DNA of 38,488 nt from an uncultured Elusimicrobium sp. (GTDB lineage Bacteria > Elusimicrobiota > Elusimicrobia > Elusimicrobiales > Elusimicrobiaceae): contig CACXER010000054.1 of the NCBI GenBank assembly GCA_902766765.1, positions 1 to 38,488 of the forward strand, read 5' to 3'. The position numbers and the translations under genes were made by a program. Of this stretch, positions 1-8,115 are shown one piece after another. The notes below the pieces were generated by a model. The model was not told the DNA's origin. It searched no databases and saw nothing but the letters and a program-made list of their open reading frames with translations. How positions within the stretch are numbered: position 1 is the first letter of the stretch; each line of letters begins with the position of its first letter.

Positions 1-341
1 ACCTCGGACGCGAGTGTGATGGTGTGCGACCGCGGCTCTATTGACGGGGCTGTCTATTGGCCGCACGGACCGGAAGATTTTTTTAAGTCTATGAAATCAT
101 CTTTGGAAGCGGAACTGGCGCGCTATGATGCTGTGATCCACTTGTCTCCGCCACCGGAGAAAGATTTTTATCAGGCCACCAACGTACGTACGGAAAGTTT
201 GCAACAGGCCTTTGAAATTGACGATAAATTTTAAAGATTTGGGAAAAACACCCCAACCGTTTGGTAATCCCGCGCGAAAAACATTATTTTGAAAAAGCGG
301 AAATTATCAAGAATTTTGTGGAGAATTTAATTTCTAAGTAA
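1..341 (+). pseudogene. AAA_28-like P-loop ATPase, 3' end, apparently frameshifted
   Basis: The gene enters from the left edge in frame 1 and reads SDASVMVCDRGSIDGAVYW, which resembles the Walker B region (CDRG.lDG.aYW) of AAA_28/NadR-like P-loop NTPases. This frame stops at 232-234. Reading on one frame over from about position 228 gives KIWEKHPNRLVIPREKHYF and then a lysine-rich tail to a TAA at 339-341, which is what the end of this family looks like. The two halves join if one A is restored to the AAA run at 226-228 (GATAAATTTT to GATAAAATTTT). The Walker A part lies outside the window. Either this is a genuine recent frameshift or a homopolymer error in the assembly; the intact reading after the break favours an error or a very young mutation. 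The SEC-C gene follows 10 bp later. Confidence 0.6.
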
Positions 342-351
342 GGGAGTAACT

Positions 352-720
352 ATGATTTGGAATCCGTTTAAGAAAAAAGCAAAGGCCGCTACATCGGCCA
401 AGAGCGAAACAATTGAAGAGCGTATTGAGCGGGAAATTGATGCCTTGCCGGCAATGCTCAAGGGTAAGTTAAACGACCCGGAAGTTAAAAAGCGTTTTGT
501 GGAAATTGCCAAACGTATGGAACAAGACGGTGTAGATTTTAAAAGTATCCGCCAAATGAAAAAGTGGATGAAAGAACACGAAGAAGAACTGCGCCGAGAA
601 GGAGCCAATATCCCCAAAGTGGAAACGGTGGTACATGAGGGGCCACGTATCGGGCGTAACGATCCATGCCCGTGCGGCAGCGGCAAGAAATATAAGAAAT
701 GCTGCGGTGCAGATAAATAA
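352..720 (+). CDS. SEC-C motif protein of unknown role
   Basis: This is a 122-residue, highly charged protein. The N-terminal two thirds is predicted helical, with many Lys/Glu (residues about 20-85). The C-terminus carries a complete SEC-C zinc-binding motif, [18 protein letters not shown] (residues about 101-118), the same CxC...CC knuckle found at the end of SecA, where it binds zinc and helps contact SecB and ribosomes. Without the SecA motor this is one of many small stand-alone SEC-C proteins whose function is not established. The start at 352 has GGGAG (342-346) five bases upstream. It sits 10 bp after the frameshifted ATPase gene, so they probably share a transcript, which ends at the strong hairpin at 743-773. 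Confidence 0.8.
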   Translation: MIWNPFKKKAKAATSAKSETIEERIEREIDALPAMLKGKLNDPEVKKRFVEIAKRMEQDGVDFKSIRQMKKWMKEHEEELRREGANIPKVETVVHEGPRIGRNDPCPCGSGKKYKKCCGADK

Positions 721-740
721 ACCATTCGTCTATTTGTAAC

Positions 741-780
741 ATACAGCCCCCGCTACTCTGGCGGGGGCTGTGTGTTATTA
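741..780 (+). terminator. Rho-independent terminator after the SEC-C gene
   Basis: An 11-bp perfect G+C-rich stem (743-753 with 761-771), extendable by a G-U and an A-T pair, with a 7-base loop. The downstream tract (GTGTTATTA) is only moderately U-rich. Confidence 0.8.
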
Positions 781-860
781 AAAAGAATTTTGTAGCTCTA
801 AATGGCGTGAGTAACCAAGCGAGTAGTTTTATGCGGTAGGGTTCCGTTTGCCACCTGTTC

Positions 861-874
861 CAAAAGGCCCAAGC
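861..874 (+). repeat. 14-bp direct repeat, left copy flanking paralog P1
   Basis: CAAAAGGCCCAAGC occurs here and again exactly at 3124-3137, just after the stop of P1. Both copies are the left arm of a hairpin: here it pairs imperfectly (11 of 12) with 880-891, while the right copy forms a terminator. The pair brackets the P1 gene. Confidence 0.55.
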
Positions 875-952
875 CGCTGTGGGCCCTTTGGCCCTGGTAA
901 TTTACAAGGTTAACTTTATACTTTTAAAAGAAGGTACTATTGGGGAGGACGC

Positions 953-3112
953 ATGAAATTTGTACTACATTTATTGTTGTCTATGGTTTTGCTTAGCGGC
1001 GGACTTGCTCCGGCGTATTGCCAGCGTGGGGGCGGATTTATTAGAGGTGGCGGCGGAAAAGGCCACGTCGGTAAAAGCCGCTCGCAGCAGCGTATGGGGC
1101 GTAAAGGAAAACATCGCAGTTATCGGACGAAACAGGCCGGGGCCGATATCAGCAGACAATATAATCAAGGCAGGCGTGATATATCGGATATTGGCAACCG
1201 GGTAGCCGATCGGGTCCAACGGGCCGACTACCAAAGCAGTAGAAATCATATCACGTGGCATGAGGCCGCACGCGCAGAATTATACACTCCGCATGAGAAA
1301 CCCATCTCGGCTATGTATGCGGAAGATATTTTCATGGGTAAAATTTCTCTGGCGGACTTAACCCCTCAAGAACAAACCGAGTTTTTACTGGCAGAATTTC
1401 CCGGCCTGGTGGTGGAGGGTGAAATGGTGCCCTCGGCTGAGGTGTGGAAAGATGTTGTTCAAGAATATCGCTCTCGTCTTTTGAACGACCCTACAGCGCA
1501 ACAACAAGCCGATCCGATTTCCTACTGGGCCGAGCAGATGAGTTTGGTTACCAATGTGGGTTTTTTCGGTTCTACCGGAGATGAACTCTTTGTTATGGTG
1601 GCGGCTATGCGAAATTTCCCGCCTGAGTTGCAGCCGTTAACGGACGTAATTACCGTGCGGGCCTTACTCAATTTAAATGCCACCACTGCCCTCAATGATT
1701 TTGTAGACATGCGTTTAGCCCAGGTGGACGGAAAGGGCCGTCCGATGGTGTTGCCTGCGGTGTGGCGGGAATTCCCGTGGGAGATTGTAAAACGTATTCC
1801 CAATTCTCGTTTGGAGCCGGGAGGCGAAGGAAAAGGTATTTTGGTGGACCCGCATGTACAGGTAACGTTGGGACAGTATAACAGTTATAACTTGATGAAT
1901 TTGGACCCTTCGTACACGATGACTTCCAATTTCTTAAACTTGCGTCACGGGATGAATGATAAAATCAATGACTATGCATTTGTCGGGCAAGCCTCCCGCG
2001 GACAATTGGAGCAGGTCTTGCAACACCGCTTGCAACGCAGTTTTGAAGAAGCAGAACTTGTACAAGATAAGTATGGTTGGAATTTATCGGAACATTTCCC
2101 GTCAGCCAGCCCGCAATGGATACGGACGTTGACGGATCAAGGTGAATTGAAAGTGGAAAATATCTACCCGTATGCCCCCGATTATCTAACCGAAGATTTG
2201 CTCTTAGAGTACATGCTTACCAAACATAATATGGAAATCCGCAAATGGTACCCTATTATCAGTGCGCGTAATGTGCGGCTATACAATTCGTTTGCTACGC
2301 TTTACCGGGCGGCAAAACCGGCTATGCATCCGGCAGCGGAAGATATGGCCTGGTTAGCGGGGCAAGTGTCGAAACAAACACAGTATTTAGTGGTCGGCAA
2401 CGTTAACGTAAAGAATTGGGAGAAATATACCCTTCGCCTTATGCAACAATTGCACCGACAACATCCCGGGCGTCAAATTATCTTATTGGATCAGTACGGG
2501 GCTGTTGATTCGGTGTTGTGGACCATGCTTGATGGCCAGCGGAAAACAGGAGAAGATTTACTGAATATTGTAACCGACGTGGCGGAAAGTTCTATCTTAA
2601 AATCGGATATGGATATCAGACGGTTTGAAGATCCGTTGGAAGACGGAATCCTTGTTATTCAAAATGGGGATGGAGCCATTCCGTTTGAAAATACGTTGGA
2701 AGGGTTGCGGATTACTTCTCAGGCCTATATGAATCAAGTGGCACAGGTTCGGGCGGAAAATCCGGATGCGCTCATTGTTTTGTCAGTCAATCATATGTTG
2801 GCCGATTACAGTGTGCCTTATTCATTAGGGAGTAAATTGTACGGTCCCAACACATTTGTAACGCAGTTATCCGTCAATATGATGGAAGGCGGACAAGGAG
2901 AAACCTTGTTTGATGAAGTCATTTCTCCGGCTGAATCTGCTAATTTAGCGGGGGTGGAAACGGATCTCCATTTAACGGAAGATACCCCACTGCTAACCGA
3001 TATGCGGGTGTTGCAATTTAATAATGGTGTATTGCCCGCTCAGGACGGATTGCCGGCTACTCCCATCAACCGAGCTGTCGGGTTTGATGCACGCATTTTT
3101 GTATCCAAATAA
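953..3112 (+). CDS. Secreted Tiki/ChaN-fold paralog P1, active-site motifs lost
   Basis: 719 residues. GGGGAGG lies five bases upstream of the ATG. The N-terminus is a signal peptide probably cut as AYC|QR, followed by a Gly/Lys/Arg-rich basic stretch (residues 25-62). Residues about 118-450 form a block shared only with P2, including YAEDI, GFFG, ELQPLTD and YNSYN-hMNLD segments. Residues about 405-719 are shared with all four paralogs: YP....L..E.L...ML.KHN.E.RKWYPI, then MAWLAGQVS, then the PYSLG strand and a terminal VGFDARI. In P3 the equivalent region carries GEVH and GNAH. Here these positions read GNVN (482-485) and NHML (613-616), so metal-binding or catalytic residues of the ChaN/Tiki/erythromycin-esterase superfamily are absent. 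I infer a secreted non-enzymatic relative. Its own terminator follows, so it may be transcribed apart from P2-P4. The superfamily assignment rests on motifs only. Confidence 0.75.
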   Translation: MKFVLHLLLSMVLLSGGLAPAYCQRGGGFIRGGGGKGHVGKSRSQQRMGRKGKHRSYRTKQAGADISRQYNQGRRDISDIGNRVADRVQRADYQSSRNHITWHEAARAELYTPHEKPISAMYAEDIFMGKISLADLTPQEQTEFLLAEFPGLVVEGEMVPSAEVWKDVVQEYRSRLLNDPTAQQQADPISYWAEQMSLVTNVGFFGSTGDELFVMVAAMRNFPPELQPLTDVITVRALLNLNATTALNDFVDMRLAQVDGKGRPMVLPAVWREFPWEIVKRIPNSRLEPGGEGKGILVDPHVQVTLGQYNSYNLMNLDPSYTMTSNFLNLRHGMNDKINDYAFVGQASRGQLEQVLQHRLQRSFEEAELVQDKYGWNLSEHFPSASPQWIRTLTDQGELKVENIYPYAPDYLTEDLLLEYMLTKHNMEIRKWYPIISARNVRLYNSFATLYRAAKPAMHPAAEDMAWLAGQVSKQTQYLVVGNVNVKNWEKYTLRLMQQLHRQHPGRQIILLDQYGAVDSVLWTMLDGQRKTGEDLLNIVTDVAESSILKSDMDIRRFEDPLEDGILVIQNGDGAIPFENTLEGLRITSQAYMNQVAQVRAENPDALIVLSVNHMLADYSVPYSLGSKLYGPNTFVTQLSVNMMEGGQGETLFDEVISPAESANLAGVETDLHLTEDTPLLTDMRVLQFNNGVLPAQDGLPATPINRAVGFDARIFVSK

Positions 3113-3124
3113 TAGTGAGGTATC

Positions 3125-3159
3125 AAAAGGCCCAAGCGAAAAATGGGCCTTTTGTTCCT
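3125..3159 (+). terminator. Rho-independent terminator after P1
   Basis: A perfect 10-bp stem (3125-3134 with 3144-3153) and a TTTTGTTCCTT tail, beginning 12 bases after the P1 stop. It separates P1 from the P2-P3-P4 run. The left arm contains the right copy of the 14-bp direct repeat (3124-3137). Confidence 0.75.
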
Positions 3160-3220
3160 TGTGAGGTGTTGGCATATATTACTAAAATATAAAGAACATC
3201 TATTTTTAAATTGTATTTTT

Positions 3221-5509
3221 ATGAAGAAAGTTATTCCAATTTTAGTGGGGGCGGGATTACTTGTCGCCTCGCCGTCAGAGGGGTATGCTCAACGAGGAAA
3301 AGGATTTTTATCGTCGGGGCCGGCGGTTGCGGGCCGTAAAAGTTGGCGCACGAAGAAAACACTTTCCAAAATTGGGCAACAGTACGGAAAGCATAATAAC
3401 GGCAATTATATTGCGGCTCAATTAAATAAAAATGTTACGATTGGTACCGTGGCCGCCAAGCACTTAAATTTGCAATCGCAGCCGGGGCTTATTACCGGCA
3501 AATGGAAAAAAGGTTGGCATGCGGCCGTTACGAATATGTTGCCGCAGGAGATCCGAGCCGATTTGCCTTTGCCATATGCGCAAGATATTCTTTTAGGTAA
3601 TTTACCGTTGGAAATCCTTTCGGATGTAGAAAAGGAAAATTTATTCCTTTCCCAGTTCCCTATTTTAGTATTGGAGGAAAACTGGGTGCCGACCAATTCC
3701 CAATGGGATTATGCCCTTCGGTATTACCACAGTGTGCTATTTGATAAACTCCCGGAAACCGAGCCGGCCGATGAACTCAATCGGTGGGCCAAAAAAATGG
3801 CGGCGATTACCAACTTGGGGTTTTTTGGAAAACTGGAACAGGGCCAATGGATAGAAGTAGCCGCCACGCAACAATTCCCGTTGGAATTGCAACCGTTTAC
3901 GGATTTGATTGTCATGCGGGCGTTGCTCAATATAGGGGAAGAATCTTTTATTGACGACTTTGTATACCATCGTTTAAGCGCCGTTGATAAAAAGGGCCGT
4001 CCGCTTAAATTGCCGGCGGTGTGGAATGATTTTCCGGATTGGGTATTGTCCTATATCCCGGAGGGCCGCATTGAACAACCGGCTCCGCCTGCAAAAAAGA
4101 GTGCGGATCAAACTACGTTGTTGCGACGGGTAAAAAATTATTTTCAGCGTCAAAAGGCGCGTTTAGTTAAACCAAAACCGAAACCGGGTGATGAGGCCTT
4201 GCAGTATGCTTTAGGCAGATATAACAGTTATAATATTTTGAATTTGGATTCGTCCCCGGAAATGACGCAACTGTATATGGAATTGCAACACGGGATGGTT
4301 GATAAATTTTCCGATTTGGTGTTCGGAAATTCCCCGAATTTGGTAGAACAATTGGAATATCGGCTTTCTCGCAGTTACGAAGATGCCCAACTGTTTAATG
4401 AACGGCAGGATTTGCCCGCTTTATTCCCATACGTATCCCGAGAATGGATTTACTGGGATTTGGAGGGGGGAGTAGAAAAATTGTATCCGAATGCAGCCAG
4501 ATTTTTACCGGATGAGTTGGTGCCACTTTACATGCTTATCAAACACAATTTGGAAGTACGGAAATGGTGGCCGATTGTTCAACAATGGCAGATAGACGTG
4601 TTGCAGGCCACGGAACAATTACAAAAAATTCAGGTGCCGGTAACGCACGATTCATCGTTGGATATACGCTGGTTGGCGGGGCAAATTACGCCGCAGATCC
4701 AGCATGTATTAGTTGGTGATACGGCCGCGGCTCCTACTTTTTTGAAAGATGTGTTTGAATTGGCACGCGAATTGCGTAAACGCTATCCGAACCGGGACAT
4801 TGTTTTGCTGAGTCAGCACGGTTTCGGGTTACCGGAGGGCGTGTCGGATGATCCGGAAGTCCGCCGGATGTGTAAATCTCAGCATGTGTTGAAGCATTTG
4901 GTACAAGCCGAAAAAGATGGCGTGTTGGCTCAAACTGTACGCGACCAATATATTCAAACCGAGTTGTTGCGTGATCCTTTTTATGAGAATTCCACGGGGC
5001 TCCCCACCTTGGCGGCATTTGAAGAACCGGCCTCGTTAAATGGTGCCGGAGGGAGATTGGGACAGGAGCGTTTTGCGGAAACTTTTGAAGGTTTACGTTT
5101 GGTTTCGGATGCTTACGTGGAGCAGTTGGAAGCATTACGCGATAAACACCCCGATGCACTATTTATTGTGGCGGCCGATGCCAGACAAGTGGATTATGCG
5201 GTTCCTTATTCGTTAGGTAGTTATTTGGCTGGGCCGGACACGTATGTGGCGCTGCTGGGGGTACAACGATTTAGTTCGATATTGGATGCAAAGTCGCTCA
5301 GTTTGTTTGAACGGAATTTTTATCCCTTTGAAATGACGCGCGTGTTGCGAAGCGGACAGTTCGGTTCAAACGGCCCGGAAGATGCTCGCTTTTTGTTTGA
5401 TAGAGTATTGCAATTTAAGGGCGATGTGCCCACGGGTGAATTTGGTCATCCGGTTCGGGCTTCGTGGTTAGTTGGGTTTGATGTACGTATCAACCGATCG
5501 ATGGAGTAG
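3221..5509 (+). CDS. Secreted Tiki/ChaN-fold paralog P2, active-site motifs lost
   Basis: 762 residues from the ATG at 3221. An upstream in-frame ATG at 3143 lies inside the P1 terminator hairpin, and only the 3221 start gives a clean signal peptide (MKKVIPILVGAGLLVAS...GYA|QRGKG). No clear Shine-Dalgarno precedes it. Layout matches P1: a basic linker, a P1/P2-specific block (residues about 118-460, with LPYAQDILLGNLPLE, NLGFFG, FPLELQPFTDLI and RYNSYNILNLD) and the shared C-terminal domain (about 420-762). A Lys/Pro-rich insertion (about 285-325) is unique to P2. The motif positions that are GEVH and GNAH in P3 read GDTA (499-502) and DARQ (653-656), so both are lost. The terminal strand is VGFDVRI. 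P3 begins 10 bp downstream, so P2-P3-P4 look like one operon. No function is known to me. Confidence 0.75.
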   Translation: MKKVIPILVGAGLLVASPSEGYAQRGKGFLSSGPAVAGRKSWRTKKTLSKIGQQYGKHNNGNYIAAQLNKNVTIGTVAAKHLNLQSQPGLITGKWKKGWHAAVTNMLPQEIRADLPLPYAQDILLGNLPLEILSDVEKENLFLSQFPILVLEENWVPTNSQWDYALRYYHSVLFDKLPETEPADELNRWAKKMAAITNLGFFGKLEQGQWIEVAATQQFPLELQPFTDLIVMRALLNIGEESFIDDFVYHRLSAVDKKGRPLKLPAVWNDFPDWVLSYIPEGRIEQPAPPAKKSADQTTLLRRVKNYFQRQKARLVKPKPKPGDEALQYALGRYNSYNILNLDSSPEMTQLYMELQHGMVDKFSDLVFGNSPNLVEQLEYRLSRSYEDAQLFNERQDLPALFPYVSREWIYWDLEGGVEKLYPNAARFLPDELVPLYMLIKHNLEVRKWWPIVQQWQIDVLQATEQLQKIQVPVTHDSSLDIRWLAGQITPQIQHVLVGDTAAAPTFLKDVFELARELRKRYPNRDIVLLSQHGFGLPEGVSDDPEVRRMCKSQHVLKHLVQAEKDGVLAQTVRDQYIQTELLRDPFYENSTGLPTLAAFEEPASLNGAGGRLGQERFAETFEGLRLVSDAYVEQLEALRDKHPDALFIVAADARQVDYAVPYSLGSYLAGPDTYVALLGVQRFSSILDAKSLSLFERNFYPFEMTRVLRSGQFGSNGPEDARFLFDRVLQFKGDVPTGEFGHPVRASWLVGFDVRINRSME

Positions 5510-5519
5510 GAGTAGAAAT

Positions 5520-6752
5520 ATGCGTTGTTGGAAATTTTTATTTATTTTATTATGTTTTAGTGGTGTGATGGCCTACGGACAGAGAATGCCGTTTAAGGTA
5601 AATGCTAAGCCATCTGTCCATGTAGGGCATCATGCACAAAGTAAGAAGTCCAAGGCCTCCAAGCGCTTGGCGGCGTTGTCCCCTGCGCAGTTGTCTGAAC
5701 GTGTGCAAACTACGTACCGCCGTGCTAAAAAAATGCAAGATCATTACCCGGAAGTGATAGACTGGGGCGGACCGAGCAGGCAGTATATGCCGAGTTCTTC
5801 TCCGTTGACGCCGGATGCGCTCAAGTTTGCTAAATTAAATCCGAAGATCTTATATCCGCACTTGCCTGTATTATCGGCAGAACAATTAGCCCAATGCTTT
5901 TTAATACAGCATAATTTGGAACTTGTCAAATGGATGCCTAAACAGGAAGAATTACGAAAGTATGTGCAAGAGCATATGTCCTTATTGCGAGCCCATCAAG
6001 TGAAAGTTCCTGTGGCGGCACATCAAGAAATGGCTTGGCTGGCCCGGCAAGTATCACCGGAAACACAATATTTGCTACTTGGGGAAGTCCATGCACCCGG
6101 CATTGGGGACACGTTACCTGATTTGTTGCGCGAATTACGGCGTATGCAAAAGGACCGTCAGATTTTCTTATTTACGGAATTTCTACCCGAACGGCAAGAA
6201 TGGGGGCACTTGGATGTCGGCACTTTGTATTTTCCGGATCAAAAGTCGATTTGGAATACCGCCTACCTCCAGCGTATTCCCGTTATTGGGTTAGAGCCCT
6301 ATTTTATCTATCAGACTCAGCCGCAACTGATGGAGCGGGATCCTGCCCACCAAGGCCGTACCATGCCGGGGAATAATATTTGGCAATCGTTAGCCGGGGT
6401 GCGTGTACGCAATCAGCGTTGGATGCAAATTTTGCAAGAATACCGCGCGCAATACCCCGAGGCCTTGTTTATTGTCTATGCCGGTAATGCACATGTATCG
6501 TATTCGGAACCTTATTCTTTGGGGAATCAGTTGGCCAAGCAAAATACGCTTGTGGCTTTACTATATCCCGAACAAGATATATGGCAGACGTCCGGTCGGG
6601 CTTCTGTTTTGACCAGTAAATTTGATGCTTGGACGGATGGTAAATTTGTTAACGATAATATCGTGCAATTTGACTTGCCGGTTTTTTCGCGTGTCGTTGG
6701 ATTTGATATTCGTATCCGGCTTCCCGGAACGGTGTTTGTAATTGATGAATAA
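5520..6752 (+). CDS. Secreted Tiki/ChaN-fold paralog P3, motifs intact
   Basis: 410 residues from the ATG at 5520. I chose this over the in-frame ATG at 5472, which overlaps P2, because it has GGAG/AGGAG upstream and opens a signal peptide (MRCWKFLFILLCFSGVMAYG|QR). It lacks the large N-terminal block of P1/P2 and goes from a Lys/Ser-rich linker to the shared domain (about 110-410). The superfamily hallmarks are complete: LLLGEVH (G188, E189, H191), a second acidic strand FTEFLPE (E220), IPVIGLEP (253-260) and YAGNAHVSY (G322, H325). This is the pattern of ChaN (haem-binding uptake), TraB and Tiki (metalloprotease-like) proteins, so this member could bind haem or metal or be a hydrolase. Which of these applies cannot be told from the sequence. 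It ends VGFDIRI plus 13 residues. Confidence 0.75.
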   Translation: MRCWKFLFILLCFSGVMAYGQRMPFKVNAKPSVHVGHHAQSKKSKASKRLAALSPAQLSERVQTTYRRAKKMQDHYPEVIDWGGPSRQYMPSSSPLTPDALKFAKLNPKILYPHLPVLSAEQLAQCFLIQHNLELVKWMPKQEELRKYVQEHMSLLRAHQVKVPVAAHQEMAWLARQVSPETQYLLLGEVHAPGIGDTLPDLLRELRRMQKDRQIFLFTEFLPERQEWGHLDVGTLYFPDQKSIWNTAYLQRIPVIGLEPYFIYQTQPQLMERDPAHQGRTMPGNNIWQSLAGVRVRNQRWMQILQEYRAQYPEALFIVYAGNAHVSYSEPYSLGNQLAKQNTLVALLYPEQDIWQTSGRASVLTSKFDAWTDGKFVNDNIVQFDLPVFSRVVGFDIRIRLPGTVFVIDE

Positions 6753-6775
6753 TTGTTTGAACTGAGAAGGAAAAT

Positions 6776-7972
6776 ATGAAGAAGATAGTAGTTTTATTGT
6801 TGGCTGTCAGTTGTTTGCTAGGAGTTTGTGCGGGGGATATGTATGCCCAGAAAGGACGGATTCACAGATATCGCGCCCAAGGGAAAAAATACAAAAAACC
6901 GTCCCGTCCCGAAAAGCGAGCCAAGTCACATCCTTTAACCAACTTTCGCCAGGCCAGTACAATTACTGCCCAGGAAACAGAGGCAGGACTGCAACTTGGC
7001 GATTTCGTTCCGCCGGCCTCGCAATTTACGATAGGGAAGAGAAAATCGGTGTATGAGCCGTTAGCGGGTTTGCGTTCGCATGCGCTGTATCCTCAATCCA
7101 ACTTGCCAAGTACGCAAGAATTGGAGGAATACTTTTTAAATCAGCATAACTCGGAAATTGTAAAATGGATGCCTATTTTACAAGCCCATCAAAAAGCGTT
7201 GGAGGAAAATTTACCGCAGTTGCGTGAAGCCCAACAAATAATAGACCATCCCGCTCGCCTGGATATGAAATGGCTGGCAGGGCAACTTCCCGACGAGGCC
7301 CGCTATTTGCTGTTGGGAGAAAAAGACCACGGTGTATACGCGGTACACCAACAAGTCAAATATTTGCTGGGAGAGTTACACCGCCGTTATCCGCACCGGA
7401 AGATTATTCTATTTACGGAATTTTTACCTCAAGGCCGCTCGTGGATATATGCGGCGCGTTATCCCGGCTTGTGGGGGTATTTGCCCTTATTTTTAGCCGG
7501 GCAAAAAGTGCGTATTCCGGTAGTCGGTTTGGAACCGAAGTTTGTATGTGAAACCCAACGGACGATGGTGGAAGATCCGGAGCAACAAACCGGGGGACTG
7601 ATGTGGGCGTCCATTGAGGGGGTTCGTATCCGCAATGAAAGATGGCTCGCACGTTTGGAAGCGGCCCGCCGTCAATATCCCGATGCATTGTTCGTAGTCT
7701 ATACCGGGGCCGGCCACGTAGATTATAACGAGCCCTATTCATTGGGCCGTTCGCTACAAGGGCCGCAAACACAAGTGGTGTTGTTCCATCCCAGATATCG
7801 GGTAGAAAACGGACGGCTCAAAGACTTGATTACGCCGTTTGATATGGTAACCCAAGGAGAATTTTCTGACCGCATTGTACGGTTTAGTTCGGATGAAATG
7901 GCCAAATTAGCCGGATTTGATATTCAAATCGGTGTACCGGAGTTATTAGAAACGATGTTCTTTGATGAGTAA
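6776..7972 (+). CDS. Secreted Tiki/ChaN/erythromycin-esterase-like paralog P4
   Basis: 398 residues, 23 bp after P3, with GAGAAGG upstream. The signal peptide is MKKIVVLLLAVSCLLGVCAG..MYA|QK, followed by a Lys/Arg-rich linker (27-52). The shared domain spans about 100-398. Its first motif is GEKDHG (181-186): the His is one residue later than in P3's GEVH, matching the GE-xx-HG spacing of erythromycin-esterase-like proteins. The second motif is intact (TGAGHVDY, G311-H314), as are FTEFLP (E215) and IPVVGLEP (247-254). It also has extra His residues near the first motif (H191). The C-terminal strand is AGFDIQI. It is probably the last gene of the P2-P4 operon, which ends at the terminator at 7994-8024. 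Activity or substrate cannot be assigned. Confidence 0.75.
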   Translation: MKKIVVLLLAVSCLLGVCAGDMYAQKGRIHRYRAQGKKYKKPSRPEKRAKSHPLTNFRQASTITAQETEAGLQLGDFVPPASQFTIGKRKSVYEPLAGLRSHALYPQSNLPSTQELEEYFLNQHNSEIVKWMPILQAHQKALEENLPQLREAQQIIDHPARLDMKWLAGQLPDEARYLLLGEKDHGVYAVHQQVKYLLGELHRRYPHRKIILFTEFLPQGRSWIYAARYPGLWGYLPLFLAGQKVRIPVVGLEPKFVCETQRTMVEDPEQQTGGLMWASIEGVRIRNERWLARLEAARRQYPDALFVVYTGAGHVDYNEPYSLGRSLQGPQTQVVLFHPRYRVENGRLKDLITPFDMVTQGEFSDRIVRFSSDEMAKLAGFDIQIGVPELLETMFFDE

Positions 7973-7993
7973 AAGAAGATTTATTTTTGACCC

Positions 7994-8024
7994 ATACCCC
8001 GGGTTTTCCCCCGGGGTATTTTTT
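7994..8024 (+). terminator. Rho-independent terminator of the P2-P4 operon
   Basis: A perfect 10-bp stem ATACCCCGGG (7994-8003) with 8010-8019, a 6-base loop, then a run of six T. It starts 22 bases after the P4 stop. Confidence 0.9.
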
Positions 8025-8054
8025 GTGTTGTTTTCTAAAAGGCACAAAAAAACC

Positions 8055-8082
8055 TTGACTTTGTTTTTTTTTTTGCTAGAAT
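8055..8082 (+). promoter_or_regulatory. Promoter of pilin a, T11 tract in the spacer (type T)
   Basis: -35 TTGACT (8055-8060), a 16-bp spacer TTG-T11-GC, and an extended -10 TGC-TAGAAT (8074-8082). The T11 run is 8064-8074. The same 22-base block from TTGACT to GC recurs before pilin b at 13987-14008. The homopolymer sets the -35/-10 distance, so slippage would change promoter strength. Confidence 0.8.
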
Positions 8083-8115
8083 TTGCACATACTCATTTTA
8101 CAAGGAGGAGTACGT

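Noticed and set aside
3143-3220. Upstream in-frame ATG extending P2
   Set aside because: It lies in the right arm of the P1 terminator, and the added residues hide the clean signal peptide starting at 3221.
8055-8082. Sigma-54 (-24/-12) promoter for pilin genes, as known for pilA in other bacteria
   Set aside because: No GG-N10-GC element is present; the boxes fit a sigma-70 type promoter with an extended -10.
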